DNA of 64,000 nucleotides from Pantoea agglomerans (GCF_021397715.1 NZ_CP090207.1:124001-188000), one strand, 5' to 3'; numbered from the stretch's first letter, positions 33,285-41,510 are shown. Numbers and translations: made by a program. Notes: generated from the sequence alone by a model not told the origin.

Positions 33285-33923
33285 TCAATCTTCCAAGTCG
33301 AAATCATCTAACCACTCAGCTTCTCTCGCTGTGCGTGCAATGAATATGCCTATTATAGCCTTGTCCGGTAAGTGTTGACGGATGGTGCTCTTCATGGCTT
33401 TGTAATGACTCCCAGCAGTAAGGACATCGTCAAATATAACAATGTTATTCCTAATGCCAACGGCCGCTGCAGGGTTGAAAATGTAGTTCTGTGCTATCTG
33501 TTCAGGAGTCGGCCTGTTATCTGCTGCATGAGATGCGAGCATAGAAACCCTTTGGGTTATTAGCTCTCTAAAGTCGGTATTAGGTTTGGTCTGCTGGCAA
33601 AGCCTTAGCACATCAATAAGACGCCCATCATAGGCAGGGTCTGTAGGGCACTTAGAAGGCGGAACCGGCACAAACGTTAATACATCCGTATCTGTAATCG
33701 AATTTACGAGACCTGCTATGCGCCTAACAGCCGCTTCTTTGTAAGCCCATTCTGCGCGCCCTCTCTTGTCGACCCCTTTTTTAAAATTATGGATCAGGTT
33801 ATTGGTGTCACTGAACGCATAGCCTTGGCGGGCAGTATATTCTCCAAAGAACAAGCAGCGGTCATCTTCAACTAAGTGATAGTGCTGACCGCGTGTAAGC
33901 TCATCAATAGCCGTTAGACGCAT
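33285..33923 (-). CDS. Phosphoribosyltransferase-domain protein of DprA-PRTase pair
   Basis: 212 residues. The C-terminal half has the type I PRTase fold signature IVIFDDVLTAGSHYKAM (about residues 161-177: hydrophobic strand, two Asp, then the PRPP loop), as in ComF and orotate PRTases. The N-terminal 80 residues are unlike ComF and lack its zinc finger. The start overlaps the end of the DprA-like gene by 10 bp, so the two are co-translated. A DprA plus PRTase pair is known from P4-like satellites as an antiphage system (Rst_DprA-PPRT in DefenseFinder naming, from memory). AT-richer than the flanking chromosome. Confidence 0.82.
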   Translation of the reverse strand: MRLTAIDELTRGQHYHLVEDDRCLFFGEYTARQGYAFSDTNNLIHNFKKGVDKRGRAEWAYKEAAVRRIAGLVNSITDTDVLTFVPVPPSKCPTDPAYDGRLIDVLRLCQQTKPNTDFRELITQRVSMLASHAADNRPTPEQIAQNYIFNPAAAVGIRNNIVIFDDVLTAGSHYKAMKSTIRQHLPDKAIIGIFIARTAREAEWLDDFDLED

Positions 33924-34819
33924 GAAAGATCCAAGTTGTTACGAATGTCATCGTAATCTCTAACCCGTATAGCCCCCTGAGCTTCATACTTGGCAGGCCA
34001 TGAGATAGAGGGATTCTGAAAGCACGATTCCAAAATAAATAGCTTTCTACCCTGAGCCAGAGCAGCTCTGGCCTGTGTGAGAGTGCCGGACGTATCTGAT
34101 GCCTCAACAATGATTGTTGCTTTTGTTAAAGCGGACATTGTTACGTTGCGCTCGGGGAAGAAGATGCGATTGCTACGATAGTCCTGATCCAAATAGCGCT
34201 GGAATGGCACCTGGCTGATAAGCAGGTAGTTCTCTCTAATCGTCTTCTGCAAATCAACGTTCTGTTTCGGATAATTATGCGAAAGTGGAGTACCTATAAC
34301 AGCGATGGTTTTTCCACCCATTTCCAGCGCAGTCTGGTGGGCGCAGGTATCAACACCTTCGGCTAAGCCAGACACTATCGTTAATCCATCACTAACGAGG
34401 CATTTAACCAGCTTACGCGTTCTTCGAGCGCCTTCCTCCGATACTTTTCGCGAGCCAACTACCGCAACTGAAGGTGTATTCACTAAGTCCCACCAGCCCT
34501 GATAGTAAAGAACTTCTATAGGATGCCGAGCGTCACGTAGCTTTTCAGGGTACTCACCAGCGCCGTGCACACGAACGCCAAAATCCTCAACGTTGTACTT
34601 GGCGAGGATGTTTTTCATCTTAGATTTGAACGTTTCGATTGTGCTATCTGAAACTAGCTCAGAAGGAAGCACGCAGCCTTGAGCATTACGAAACTTATCG
34701 GCAATGGTTTTGAACGTTGCGCCTTGTTCCGTCCACAAGGCCTCGTAAGCAGCCATCTCCCGGAAGGGAGACACAGCACGCTCAAATGAGTTGTGTGATG
34801 CGAAATCAAGTAGTGACAT
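33914..34819 (-). CDS. DprA-like Rossmann-fold protein of DprA-PRTase pair
   Basis: 301 residues. Residues about 115-265 form the DprA/Smf fold: VAVVGSRKVS (122-127 core), VSGLAEGVDTCAHQTAL (149-165), FPERN (221-225), SGTLTQARAALAQGR (244-258). The first 110 residues replace the usual SAM domain, and the C-terminal winged helix of transformation DprA is absent. It is not the housekeeping dprA, which sits by topA/fmt in enterobacteria. First gene of a two-gene operon with the PRTase; an inverted-repeat operator lies upstream. Confidence 0.85.
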   Translation of the reverse strand: MSLLDFASHNSFERAVSPFREMAAYEALWTEQGATFKTIADKFRNAQGCVLPSELVSDSTIETFKSKMKNILAKYNVEDFGVRVHGAGEYPEKLRDARHPIEVLYYQGWWDLVNTPSVAVVGSRKVSEEGARRTRKLVKCLVSDGLTIVSGLAEGVDTCAHQTALEMGGKTIAVIGTPLSHNYPKQNVDLQKTIRENYLLISQVPFQRYLDQDYRSNRIFFPERNVTMSALTKATIIVEASDTSGTLTQARAALAQGRKLFILESCFQNPSISWPAKYEAQGAIRVRDYDDIRNNLDLSCV

Positions 34820-34885
34820 GGCTAATCTTTGTATCCGTTGGTTGTGAGTGTTTAAGTTTCAATCAGGCTAATTCGTACGAAAAGT

Positions 34886-34956
34886 ACTGTACAAAAGATC
34901 AGTGTAATTTTTATCATTATAATGATTATCGCGCCAATTTTGACTTTTTGTACAGT
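34886..34956. promoter_or_regulatory. Inverted repeat operator region upstream of DprA-like gene
   Basis: ACTGTACAAAA (34886-34896) and its exact inverse TTTTGTACAGT (34946-34956) flank a 49-bp AT-rich stretch with a perfect 14-bp palindrome ATCATTATAATGAT (34913-34926). This looks like a two-site repressor operator controlling the DprA-PRTase operon and perhaps the small gene at 34959-35147. The regulator is unknown. Confidence 0.55.
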
Positions 34957-34958
34957 GT

Positions 34959-35147
34959 TTACCTCTTAATTTCAGGCTTCCTCCACTGATACACGGGAGC
35001 ATTCATTCTTTGACGATGGCGCTCTTTAGCCTGCAGCGCTTGTGCTATACCGGTGCGGATCGTGTGGAGGGTGTGTCGGTCTAATGGCTCTCCGCTCTGG
35101 CGGGCAATCTGTAGTAGCGTCATCTCAATCGTCTGTCGGTCAATCAT
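34959..35147 (-). CDS. Small unknown protein (62 aa)
   Basis: Short basic helical protein (MIDRQTIEMTLLQIARQSGE...) ending WRKPEIKR. A GGGTGAG Shine-Dalgarno directly precedes the ATG. Codon use looks like real coding sequence, but I recognise no family. It lies upstream of the DprA-like gene on the same strand, separated by the operator region. Confidence 0.5.
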   Translation of the reverse strand: MIDRQTIEMTLLQIARQSGEPLDRHTLHTIRTGIAQALQAKERHRQRMNAPVYQWRKPEIKR

Positions 35148-35425
35148 CTCACCCGCCCGTTTACAGTGAACGCTCAGTCATTCTTTATGCTAAATGCTGC
35201 TGGTGGCGTCAATCTGCAAGCGACCGTTGCGATCAGTTTTCAGTTCGGCGATTCTGTCTTGGATGTCAGGTTTTGTTAGGTTCTCGCAACCTGATGCTCG
35301 GGCGGTCTTTTCACTGTACCTCACCCAATGGCCGCTTACGTGGTGTTCAAATCGATGAGGTACTCGCGACAGAAAATTTCTTTTTTGTCGGTGAGTGCCA
35401 TAAATATTCTCAAAAGGAGTTTTGA

Positions 35426-35605
35426 ATGAGTAACAAATTCAATTCAGGTGAAATCGTTCAGTTGAAATCAGGTGGGCCTGAAATGACTGTAAAAGGTTAT
35501 GCAATCCATCAAGAGGCTTTCCAGTGTCAATGGTTTGCAGGTAAGAAACTCGAGCAAGGGTACTTTGCGGAGGAATCCCTTGTTAAAGTAAACCCAAAGC
35601 CATAA
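35426..35605 (+). CDS. DUF2158 (YodC-family) small protein
   Basis: 59 residues with the DUF2158 pattern: GEIVQLKSGGPEMTVKGY followed by QCQWFAGKKLEQGYF and EESLVKV. The family is a small beta-barrel-like fold of unknown function common in phages and islands. AAAAGGAGT lies 6 bases before the ATG. It is followed by the DUF6953-like gene on the same strand. Confidence 0.75.
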   Translation: MSNKFNSGEIVQLKSGGPEMTVKGYAIHQEAFQCQWFAGKKLEQGYFAEESLVKVNPKP

Positions 35606-35649
35606 CCCCAAGTACGCTAACGCTATCTCTTGATGACTTATCAAACTGG

Positions 35650-35889
35650 ATGATGCTCTCCCTGCAAAAGGATGGGTGCCTTTATCAGCAAGATGTTGTT
35701 GATTACTTAATCAAGTCATCCAATGAGGCATTTTTGAAGGAGAACGCCGATGGAAATCTCGTTCTTTCTATAAAAGTCATAAACAAATTTAGAGTTAGTA
35801 GTGGGGAAAATGTTGTTTGGGTTAAACCTGATAAATATTGGCGTTATCGCGTGCCTGAAGATGAGGATGGTCGAGAGGCTCGCGGTTAA
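35650..35889 (+). CDS. DUF6953-like protein
   Basis: 79 residues from the ATG at 35650; the core GCLYQQDVVDYLIKSSNE, ADGNLVLSIKVI and the C-terminal VVWVKPDKYWRYRVP match my recollection of DUF6953 proteins (function unknown). The same frame stays open for 21 more codons upstream, to 35587, and that part (TLSLDDLSNWMM) looks like the missing N-terminal helix. It has no ATG/GTG/TTG start and no Shine-Dalgarno. The true start may be non-standard, or the gene may have lost its 5' end after DUF2158. Confidence 0.6.
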   Translation: MMLSLQKDGCLYQQDVVDYLIKSSNEAFLKENADGNLVLSIKVINKFRVSSGENVVWVKPDKYWRYRVPEDEDGREARG

Positions 35890-35935
35890 ATCAATGGCGG
35901 CCAGATTTGGTCGCCATATTCGCTCCAATAAAAAA

Positions 35936-35949
35936 CCGCCCGGAGGCGG
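35936..35949. terminator. Bidirectional terminator between DUF6953 and DUF551 genes
   Basis: Short GC stem CCGCC / GGCGG with a 4-nt CGGA loop, six As on the left (T run for the minus strand) and ATTTTTATA on the right. It serves both converging genes. Confidence 0.8.
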
Positions 35950-35955
35950 CTATTT

Positions 35956-36159
35956 TTATACCTTAGGAATCGCGGGTAATTCTATCCAATGCGTTACCGC
36001 AAGGGTTGGGCTTTGTACTTCCGTACCAATTATCACATTGGAAAAACCAAAAGCCCCATCGTAATCCGCGAAACCTATCCCATTCGCTGTATTCACTACA
36101 TAAAGCGGCAATATTTGCGAAGGATCAGGCAACATATCCTCTGTTGATATCCATTTCAT
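35956..36159 (-). CDS. DUF551-type phage protein
   Basis: 67 residues with the DUF551 frame: N-terminal MKWISTEDMLPD (normally WISVxERLPD), a strand-rich middle and the C-terminal VTHWIELPAIP (normally VTHWMPLPEPP). Function unknown; common among accessory genes of enterobacterial prophages. The ATG at 36159 is preferred over the TTG one codon upstream. Confidence 0.75.
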   Translation of the reverse strand: MKWISTEDMLPDPSQILPLYVVNTANGIGFADYDGAFGFSNVIIGTEVQSPTLAVTHWIELPAIPKV

Positions 36160-36162
36160 CAA

Positions 36163-36458
36163 TAATCTCTCTTATTGCTTAAGTATTGATAACATTACTC
36201 ATATCTAGATAGCTATAAGTTATCTTATACATTAGCCTTAAGTTTATTCCTGGTGAAGCAAATTTACGTCGAAATTTCGCCCTGCTTCACAGCGTGGCTA
36301 ACCGTGGGTGAGAGCGATGGTCATGGCAGCCATCATCAGGCGCACTCGAATTTTAGTTGCTGAATCAAATAACTCTTGCCTGAGGCTTTGCCATTCTGTT
36401 TCACTAAGATAATTCTTAGAACGAGGCGGTTTAGATTCGCCTCCCGTGAGTCATTGCT
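36163..36458. other. Intergenic region, divergent promoters
   Basis: About 300 bp, AT-rich on the left (CTTATTGCTTAAGTATTGATAA), between the DUF551 gene (minus) and the zinc-ribbon gene (plus). Both promoters should lie here. No gene or repeat supported. Confidence 0.45.
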
Positions 36459-36689
36459 ATGCCCGTCATCAAAATTCACTGCACAACGTGTGGTGAAGAC
36501 CGTTTCCTTACTTCGACCCATTCATTACATGCTGAGCAGGTCTCACATATCTACTGCGAAAATTGCTCAGCCCCGGTAAGGGTCAGTGATGTGGTCTGGT
36601 ATCAGGAGGATTTCATCTCAGCACGTTCGCGCGCTTTAGAGGATAATGTTTCCTTCGCTGATTCCATTCGCCTTATAGCCGGAACATAG
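36459..36689 (+). CDS. Small zinc-ribbon protein (76 aa)
   Basis: Two Cys pairs, CTTCGE and CENCSA, 25 residues apart and with an intervening strand-helix, suggest a zinc ribbon that may bind nucleic acid. The C-terminal half is helical (ISARSRALEDNVSFADSIRL). No family recognised. It lies opposite in direction to the structural module that starts on its right. Confidence 0.55.
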   Translation: MPVIKIHCTTCGEDRFLTSTHSLHAEQVSHIYCENCSAPVRVSDVVWYQEDFISARSRALEDNVSFADSIRLIAGT

Positions 36690-36723
36690 CGTTGCAGGCG
36701 CATTCGCGAATACGCCTTGGGTG

Positions 36724-36852
36724 TTACGCTGCTTTAGCCAGCCTTTTCGCCTTTCTTTCAAAGTAGGCATCAGCGACTTTATCGTACTCGTCGCGCGTGA
36801 AGCCTTTCTGATCGGGATACTTGGCCGCCAGCAGCATGGTGAACTCAGTCAT
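36724..36852 (-). CDS. Small basic protein at end of structural module (42 aa)
   Basis: MTEFTMLLAA followed by a basic helical tail rich in Lys and Ala (FERKAKRLAKAA). It starts 9 bp after the preceding gene on the same strand. Too short for family assignment; the position suggests it is the last gene of the tape-measure operon. Confidence 0.45.
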   Translation of the reverse strand: MTEFTMLLAAKYPDQKGFTRDEYDKVADAYFERKAKRLAKAA

Positions 36853-36861
36853 GGTTATTAG

Positions 36862-37086
36862 TTAGAAACCTTCAGCTTCAGCAATCTCTTCAGCCACCTG
36901 CTCCAGTGGCTTGCCAAAAACTTGAATGCTCCAGCGATCAACAGCTGTCCTGTAGTCAACATGGTCAAAAGTGCCATCCTCGCGCAAGTAGTCCGCTCTG
37001 ACGGGTGGCTGTGGGCCATCTATAGCTTTGCTACCTCTGTCTCGCGCTATCTTCTCCAGCGCAGCCAGGCGAGCTTTAATGTTCAT
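36862..37086 (-). CDS. Small coiled-coil-start protein 3 of tandem trio (74 aa)
   Basis: Begins MNIKARLAALEKIARDRG, the same heptad-like start as the two genes before it (MxxLLxRxxxLE pattern), then diverges into an acidic C-terminus (EQVAEEIAEAEGF). It overlaps the previous gene by 11 bp. Function unknown; probably a small phage structural or assembly factor. Confidence 0.6.
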   Translation of the reverse strand: MNIKARLAALEKIARDRGSKAIDGPQPPVRADYLREDGTFDHVDYRTAVDRWSIQVFGKPLEQVAEEIAEAEGF

Positions 37087-37294
37087 CGTTACCGCCCAAC
37101 AGCAACACTCTCAGTTCTGGTGACCGCGGGAAGTTATGCCCGCGCAGTGACAGGCGCCCTATAGCCCTCTCATACGCTCCTGCAGGGGCATTGCCTGCTA
37201 ACTCATCCATCAGGGCTGAAATCACCTGTATATCGCCATCCTTAGGCGTCATGGCTTTTTCCAGCCGGTTTAGTCGTGCCAGCAGGCTACCCAT
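37076..37294 (-). CDS. Small coiled-coil-start protein 2 of tandem trio (72 aa)
   Basis: Begins MGSLLARLNRLEKAM and continues with a helical region (VISALMDELAGNAPAGAYE) and RGHNFPRSPELRVLLLG. The ATG at 37294 is chosen over upstream codons because it restores the shared start motif and leaves only a short overlap (8 bp) with the gene before it. Function unknown. Confidence 0.6.
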   Translation of the reverse strand: MGSLLARLNRLEKAMTPKDGDIQVISALMDELAGNAPAGAYERAIGRLSLRGHNFPRSPELRVLLLGGNDEH

Positions 37295-37505
37295 GATTGT
37301 CACCCTGCAGGATAAGCTGATTATGGCGCTGTGCTTCTTCAGCCGTAGCATTACGGAACAGCCCTTTATCTCTCACCCAACCGCCGCCACATTCGCGGGA
37401 ACCGTCAGGGCTGACACCGATTAACCAGATTTCATCAGGGCCGCCGCTGTTAGTCTGAGCGCCGCTGGTGGCCTCCAGTGCTTCAATTCGTCTTAACAGG
37501 CTCAT
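37287..37505 (-). CDS. Small coiled-coil-start protein 1 of tandem trio (72 aa)
   Basis: Begins MSLLRRIEALEATSG, then a strand-like core (DEIWLIGVSPDGS) and a C-terminal helix (TAEEAQRHNQLIL). It overlaps the DUF5681 gene by 4 bp (ATGA type). In phage genomes such small proteins are often found beside small-terminase genes. Function unknown. Confidence 0.6.
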   Translation of the reverse strand: MSLLRRIEALEATSGAQTNSGGPDEIWLIGVSPDGSRECGGGWVRDKGLFRNATAEEAQRHNQLILQGDNHG

Positions 37506-37936
37506 TGTCCGCTCTCCTGTGCCTTCTCCAGCTCAGCAACGCGCTCAGCCAGTTCTGTAATTTCGATAATCTTCGCCATGTTCGCTAGGCCATCCAAAAT
37601 CATCTTTCCTTGGTCGGCGGGTAGCTCGCCTGCGGCAATCGCCTTAATCACAGAACGGGCCGCTGCAGGTAAATCGCTATCGTCCAGCTCGAACGAAACA
37701 GGCTGATAAACCGGCTTACTCGGTGGCACAACTCTGTCCAGGATGAGGCGGCAGGCAGCCATATCGCCTCCTTTAGCCGCGTCCATGATGGTTTTCACAG
37801 CATCATCAGCGCCACCTTCCAGCACACGCCTCAGTTCAGCTGCTCTGCTGCTGCGGCCACCTGGATTACCCGATGCGCCTTTCTTCCATTTGCCACCTTT
37901 ATCACGGCTGGCCTGTTCTTTCGTGCTGTCAGGCAT
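37502..37936 (-). CDS. DUF5681-containing phage protein
   Basis: 144 residues. The basic N-terminus with GKWKKGASGNPGGR is the DUF5681 signature; helices follow (VKTIMDAAKGGDMAACRLIL), then DRVVPPSKPVYQPVSF. DUF5681 genes usually sit next to phage terminase genes and may be small-terminase-like DNA-packaging factors. No large terminase is present here, which is odd. 82 bp after the tape measure gene. Confidence 0.8.
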   Translation of the reverse strand: MPDSTKEQASRDKGGKWKKGASGNPGGRSSRAAELRRVLEGGADDAVKTIMDAAKGGDMAACRLILDRVVPPSKPVYQPVSFELDDSDLPAAARSVIKAIAAGELPADQGKMILDGLANMAKIIEITELAERVAELEKAQESGQ

Positions 37937-38018
37937 CTGTCTGCCACCTTTCGCTATTTCTCATACCCGTTTCACCTTGACCAAACTCAACATGATCGCG
38001 TCCCTGCGATGCGTTCAA

Positions 38019-41000
38019 TTACTTCCTAATCCGCTTTTGAAGGAAGCCCCCATCACGGGTGCTTTGTTCACGAGCTACTTGCAGGGCAACTGTTTTCATC
38101 TGTTGGATCATCTGCTTCTGTGTGGCGTCATCAATGCCGTTAGTGGTAGTAATGTTGAAATTCACCTCTAGGCTCACACCTCCGCTGCCGCCACCACCAC
38201 CCAGATCGCTATTGCTGATCACCTTGCCATTATCGCCCGGAATCATGTACTGGCTGCCATTGCTGGCTTTGAAGATTTCAGGCTTGCCGCCTTCACCGAC
38301 GCGATACATTGAGTTAGCCAGAACAGGCCCGCCATGCTCACGGGCTCCAGCTACTGCCAGCCCTTTAGAAGCCATTAATGCGGTTGAGTAGGCTGTTGTG
38401 CCTACAGTTGACGCTGTACCCATAGTAGCTATCGAAGCACTTACTGCGGCCGGCCCCCACATACCCGCGGCAGCAGTAGCCTGTGTCGCTGTTGCCCCAA
38501 GCGCTGCTGATGCCGCGACCTGTCCCATAAGCATGTTTTTCACATACTGGAGCCCCATCTCCACTAGCCCACTCACAACACTATTCAGAATCGTGCTGCC
38601 GATGTTGGCGAATGCTTCACTGAGGCTTTGAGTACCATTAAGAAGGCCAGTAATGGCATTAGTTGCGCCACCCTGAAGAGAGTCAACCGCGTCAGCCAGA
38701 AGGCTGTTAGCGGCGCTCTGGTTGCGGTATATCTCCCACTGAGCCGCTATACGCTGCTGTTCGTACTGAGTGTTGGCGGCATTCATTAATGCCAGACCAT
38801 TGAGGGTGATTTGCCCTTTAGCGGTTTCAAACTCCTGTATTAACGCGAGCTTTTTGGCGTTCTCATTAGCCAGCGCCTGAACGGGATCTATAGCGCCTTG
38901 CGCTTCCTGTAGTGGGGTAATTCCGGCATTCTGCATTACCCGGATTCGGGCTAAATTTACCTGGTGCTGTTGTTCCATTTGCTCGGCGGCTGCGTCATGC
39001 TGCTGCTGAGTGATGGTCTTTTGCTCCAGCGCCGTTTTAAGGTCAGCGACATCCTGCTTATAGCGAGTATTTTCTGCCTGCTCAGGGATCAGCTTCATAG
39101 CGGCGGCCTGAGCGCGGATTGCTGCGGACGTATCCCATATCGCGCCACGATACTTACCGGCCAGCGCAATCTGCTCCTGAGTGGCCCCTTTTCCCAGTGA
39201 CAGCTGAGCCTGAAGAACGGCCTGAGCGCGGCTCATTTCGGTCGTTGAATCTGCTGATAATTCGGACTGCTGGCGCAGGCTTTCCAGCTTCTGTGAGACA
39301 GACTCAGCCGAAGAGGCTGACCGCTTATCCTGCTGCTCACTTTGCTGCTGGGCTTTCCGGCGATTGTCTTCTGCTTTCTGCTGGTCGAACGTCACACCGG
39401 CCCTTTCGCGTGCCAGCTGAACATCACGCTCTATCTGTTCGGAGTCGGTGCTGCCGTCTTTTTTGGCAAGATTACGAATGTCCATTTCAGCCTTGAGCTG
39501 GGCGCGTTTCTTCTCGTTAAACTCACTTTGCAGGTCGATTTGTTCCTGCTGATTGTCGAGGTAGTCCTGAATGTCTTTCGGGCGATTAATAATCAGGCTG
39601 GTGGAGTTAAAACGTTCTTTAGCAGTAGCGGCCTGATTTATCGACCGCGCAAAATGAGACATCATGCCAGCGGCGTCACCTGCAGCCGTTGTTTCACGAC
39701 TCAGCAAGTCGATGCCTGTTTTCAGCCCTGTTGTTAACTGGGCTTGACCAAGAATAATAGCGCTTTGCGTCTGGCTCAGGCGGCGCTGAGCTTTTTCCAG
39801 CGATTCGGCTGCGATGTTCTGTTGATCAATAGCACCTGATAACGCTTCTGATGCCTGACGGCCTCTCATCGTTCCAGTGCCCCAGTTATCAATTTCTTTA
39901 CGAAGATCGCGTACACGATAAACGGTGTTATCAAATGCCTTTTGCGCATCTTCAACGCTGTCCGTGAGGCTCGGGATGGCCTCACGCATGCGGGCAATTG
40001 ATGCGCCTACCTCAGTGGCTGACATCTCTTTAAACTTAGCTGCGAGGTTAGCTGCGCTATCGGCTAAGTTATTGGCTTCTTGCCTTGCCTGCTGAGCCTT
40101 CTGGTAAAAGTAGAAAATCGCAGCTGCGGCGAGAGTGGCCGCGCCAGCAGGGCCACCAATTAGCGCCATCACACCCCTGGCACCAGCTGCCGCTGCCGAC
40201 ATAGCGCCCTGTGCTGATGCGACTTTGTAAGCTGCTGCGGCATTAGCGATCTGTTGTGCTGTAGCGGCTGCCAAGGCACCAACATATCTTGAGCCCATCA
40301 CGGCGCTCACAGCCAAAACGGCTGTCGAAATTGAATCGAGATTTTCAGTTAAAGTGACCACTGCGCTATTGAATACAGCAACAGCGGCTTTAACAGTCGC
40401 AGATGAGCCAATAAAGCGAGTGATGTTATTTCCTGCCACCTCCAGAGACTGGCCGATTGTGGCGGTGGTTCTGGCAAACTCCTGCCCGATACTGGCACCT
40501 TGCGAAAGCAGGCCATTGACCACAGCATCAGTCGTCAGCTTGCCCTGAGCAGCCATATTGCGCATTTGACCAATGGTGACGCCCATTGAATCTGCCAGCG
40601 CCACAATGAGTCGGTTGCCCTGTTCGTTTACTGAGTTAAATTCTTCGCCACGCAGTGCGCCAGAGGCTAACCCTTGCGAGAGCTGGATAATGGCGTTTTC
40701 AGCTTCCTGTGCGGTAGCGCCCGATACCACAAATCCCTGATTGATGATGGTGGTGAGTTTGGCGAGATCGTCTGCGCTAGTTCCATACTGCCGGGTCGCT
40801 CGCTCTAATCGGGCATACAGTGACGCAGTGGCGTCGAGACTTGAACGGGTTTGCTGTGTGATGTTGAAAACGCGCTCAGTAACAGAAGCCAACTGCTCGC
40901 CCGGCCTGACAGCGTTAGCCAGTTTGTTGTTCACATTCGCCCAGGCATCTGCATAGGCGGCGACCTGCTGAACTGACAGAGCTGCGGTAAGCGCAGTGGC

Positions 41001-41174
41001 TACGCGAGAAAGCGATGACATTGAACGTTCTGCGAGGTTGATCTGCTTGCCAGCTTTAACAGCGGAATTACCCATGCCATCAAGTGTGTTATCGAGCTTT
41101 GCTGCCTTTTCAAGCGCCTTTTCCAGCTCAATATCGACTTCGTAATACACTCCGCCTAATTTGGTATCAGCCAT
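38019..41174 (-). CDS. Phage tail tape measure protein
   Basis: 1051 residues. The N-terminal 250 carry the tape-measure domain (SLSRVATALTAALSVQQVAAYADA..., GATAQEAENAIIQLSQGLASG, LRGEEFNSVNEQG). Hydrophobic segments lie near residues 270-360 (VMGSRYVGALAAATAQQ, GGPAGAATLAAAAIFYF). Long Gln/Ala/Glu-rich helices fill 370-850, and the C-terminus has the lambda-gpH-like tail (YRVGEGGKPEIF). Such proteins set tail length in siphophages and help eject DNA. It starts 9 bp after the 108-aa gene. No tube, baseplate, chaperone-frameshift pair or fibre gene is nearby. Confidence 0.93.
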   Translation of the reverse strand: MADTKLGGVYYEVDIELEKALEKAAKLDNTLDGMGNSAVKAGKQINLAERSMSSLSRVATALTAALSVQQVAAYADAWANVNNKLANAVRPGEQLASVTERVFNITQQTRSSLDATASLYARLERATRQYGTSADDLAKLTTIINQGFVVSGATAQEAENAIIQLSQGLASGALRGEEFNSVNEQGNRLIVALADSMGVTIGQMRNMAAQGKLTTDAVVNGLLSQGASIGQEFARTTATIGQSLEVAGNNITRFIGSSATVKAAVAVFNSAVVTLTENLDSISTAVLAVSAVMGSRYVGALAAATAQQIANAAAAYKVASAQGAMSAAAAGARGVMALIGGPAGAATLAAAAIFYFYQKAQQARQEANNLADSAANLAAKFKEMSATEVGASIARMREAIPSLTDSVEDAQKAFDNTVYRVRDLRKEIDNWGTGTMRGRQASEALSGAIDQQNIAAESLEKAQRRLSQTQSAIILGQAQLTTGLKTGIDLLSRETTAAGDAAGMMSHFARSINQAATAKERFNSTSLIINRPKDIQDYLDNQQEQIDLQSEFNEKKRAQLKAEMDIRNLAKKDGSTDSEQIERDVQLARERAGVTFDQQKAEDNRRKAQQQSEQQDKRSASSAESVSQKLESLRQQSELSADSTTEMSRAQAVLQAQLSLGKGATQEQIALAGKYRGAIWDTSAAIRAQAAAMKLIPEQAENTRYKQDVADLKTALEQKTITQQQHDAAAEQMEQQHQVNLARIRVMQNAGITPLQEAQGAIDPVQALANENAKKLALIQEFETAKGQITLNGLALMNAANTQYEQQRIAAQWEIYRNQSAANSLLADAVDSLQGGATNAITGLLNGTQSLSEAFANIGSTILNSVVSGLVEMGLQYVKNMLMGQVAASAALGATATQATAAAGMWGPAAVSASIATMGTASTVGTTAYSTALMASKGLAVAGAREHGGPVLANSMYRVGEGGKPEIFKASNGSQYMIPGDNGKVISNSDLGGGGGSGGVSLEVNFNITTTNGIDDATQKQMIQQMKTVALQVAREQSTRDGGFLQKRIRK

Positions 41175-41183
41175 TCATCCCCC

Positions 41184-41510
41184 TTAATGACTGACACGAG
41201 GCGAGGTCTTAACCAGCGCGATGCGGTGCATGCTTTCGATCACGTTCAGACCGTGGTTTGTCACCTGGTACTCCCTGCCGTCCAGAGAAATCATCTCCAT
41301 CAGCATGGTGTATGCCTCACGTTCATAATCGACCTTGCCGCTGCTGCGGGCAGCATAAACGCAGTTATCCACCAGCCCCGATGCCAGCAATTCCCGGCGC
41401 ACCTCACCGGTTTTACCGTTATGGGTGAACTGTGCGTTGCCATTTTCCCGGATTCGGTCACGGATGTATGTTTCTGCGATAGTCTCAGCCAGGCGCTGTA
41501 ATTGCTTCAT
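41184..41510 (-). CDS. Unknown protein upstream of tape measure (108 aa)
   Basis: Helical N-terminus (MKQLQRLAETIAETYIRDRI), then a strand-containing core (AQFTHNGKTGEVRREL) and EREAYTMLMEMISLDGREYQVTN... in segments. It is coupled to the 58-aa gene by TGATG and lies 9 bp before the tape measure gene. This is the position of tail assembly chaperones in phages, but the sequence gives no family match and no slippery frameshift site was seen. Confidence 0.65.
   Translation of the reverse strand: MKQLQRLAETIAETYIRDRIRENGNAQFTHNGKTGEVRRELLASGLVDNCVYAARSSGKVDYEREAYTMLMEMISLDGREYQVTNHGLNVIESMHRIALVKTSPRVSH

Noticed and set aside
34911..34930. Possible Fur box around ATCATTATAATGAT
   Set aside because: The palindrome has AT-rich Fur-like halves, but the half-site order does not fit the 7-1-7 Fur consensus; kept only as an unidentified operator element.
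35042..35425. 127-codon plus-strand frame opposite the 62-aa gene
   Set aside because: Cys/Ser/Val-rich composition, antisense to a better candidate with a good ribosome site.
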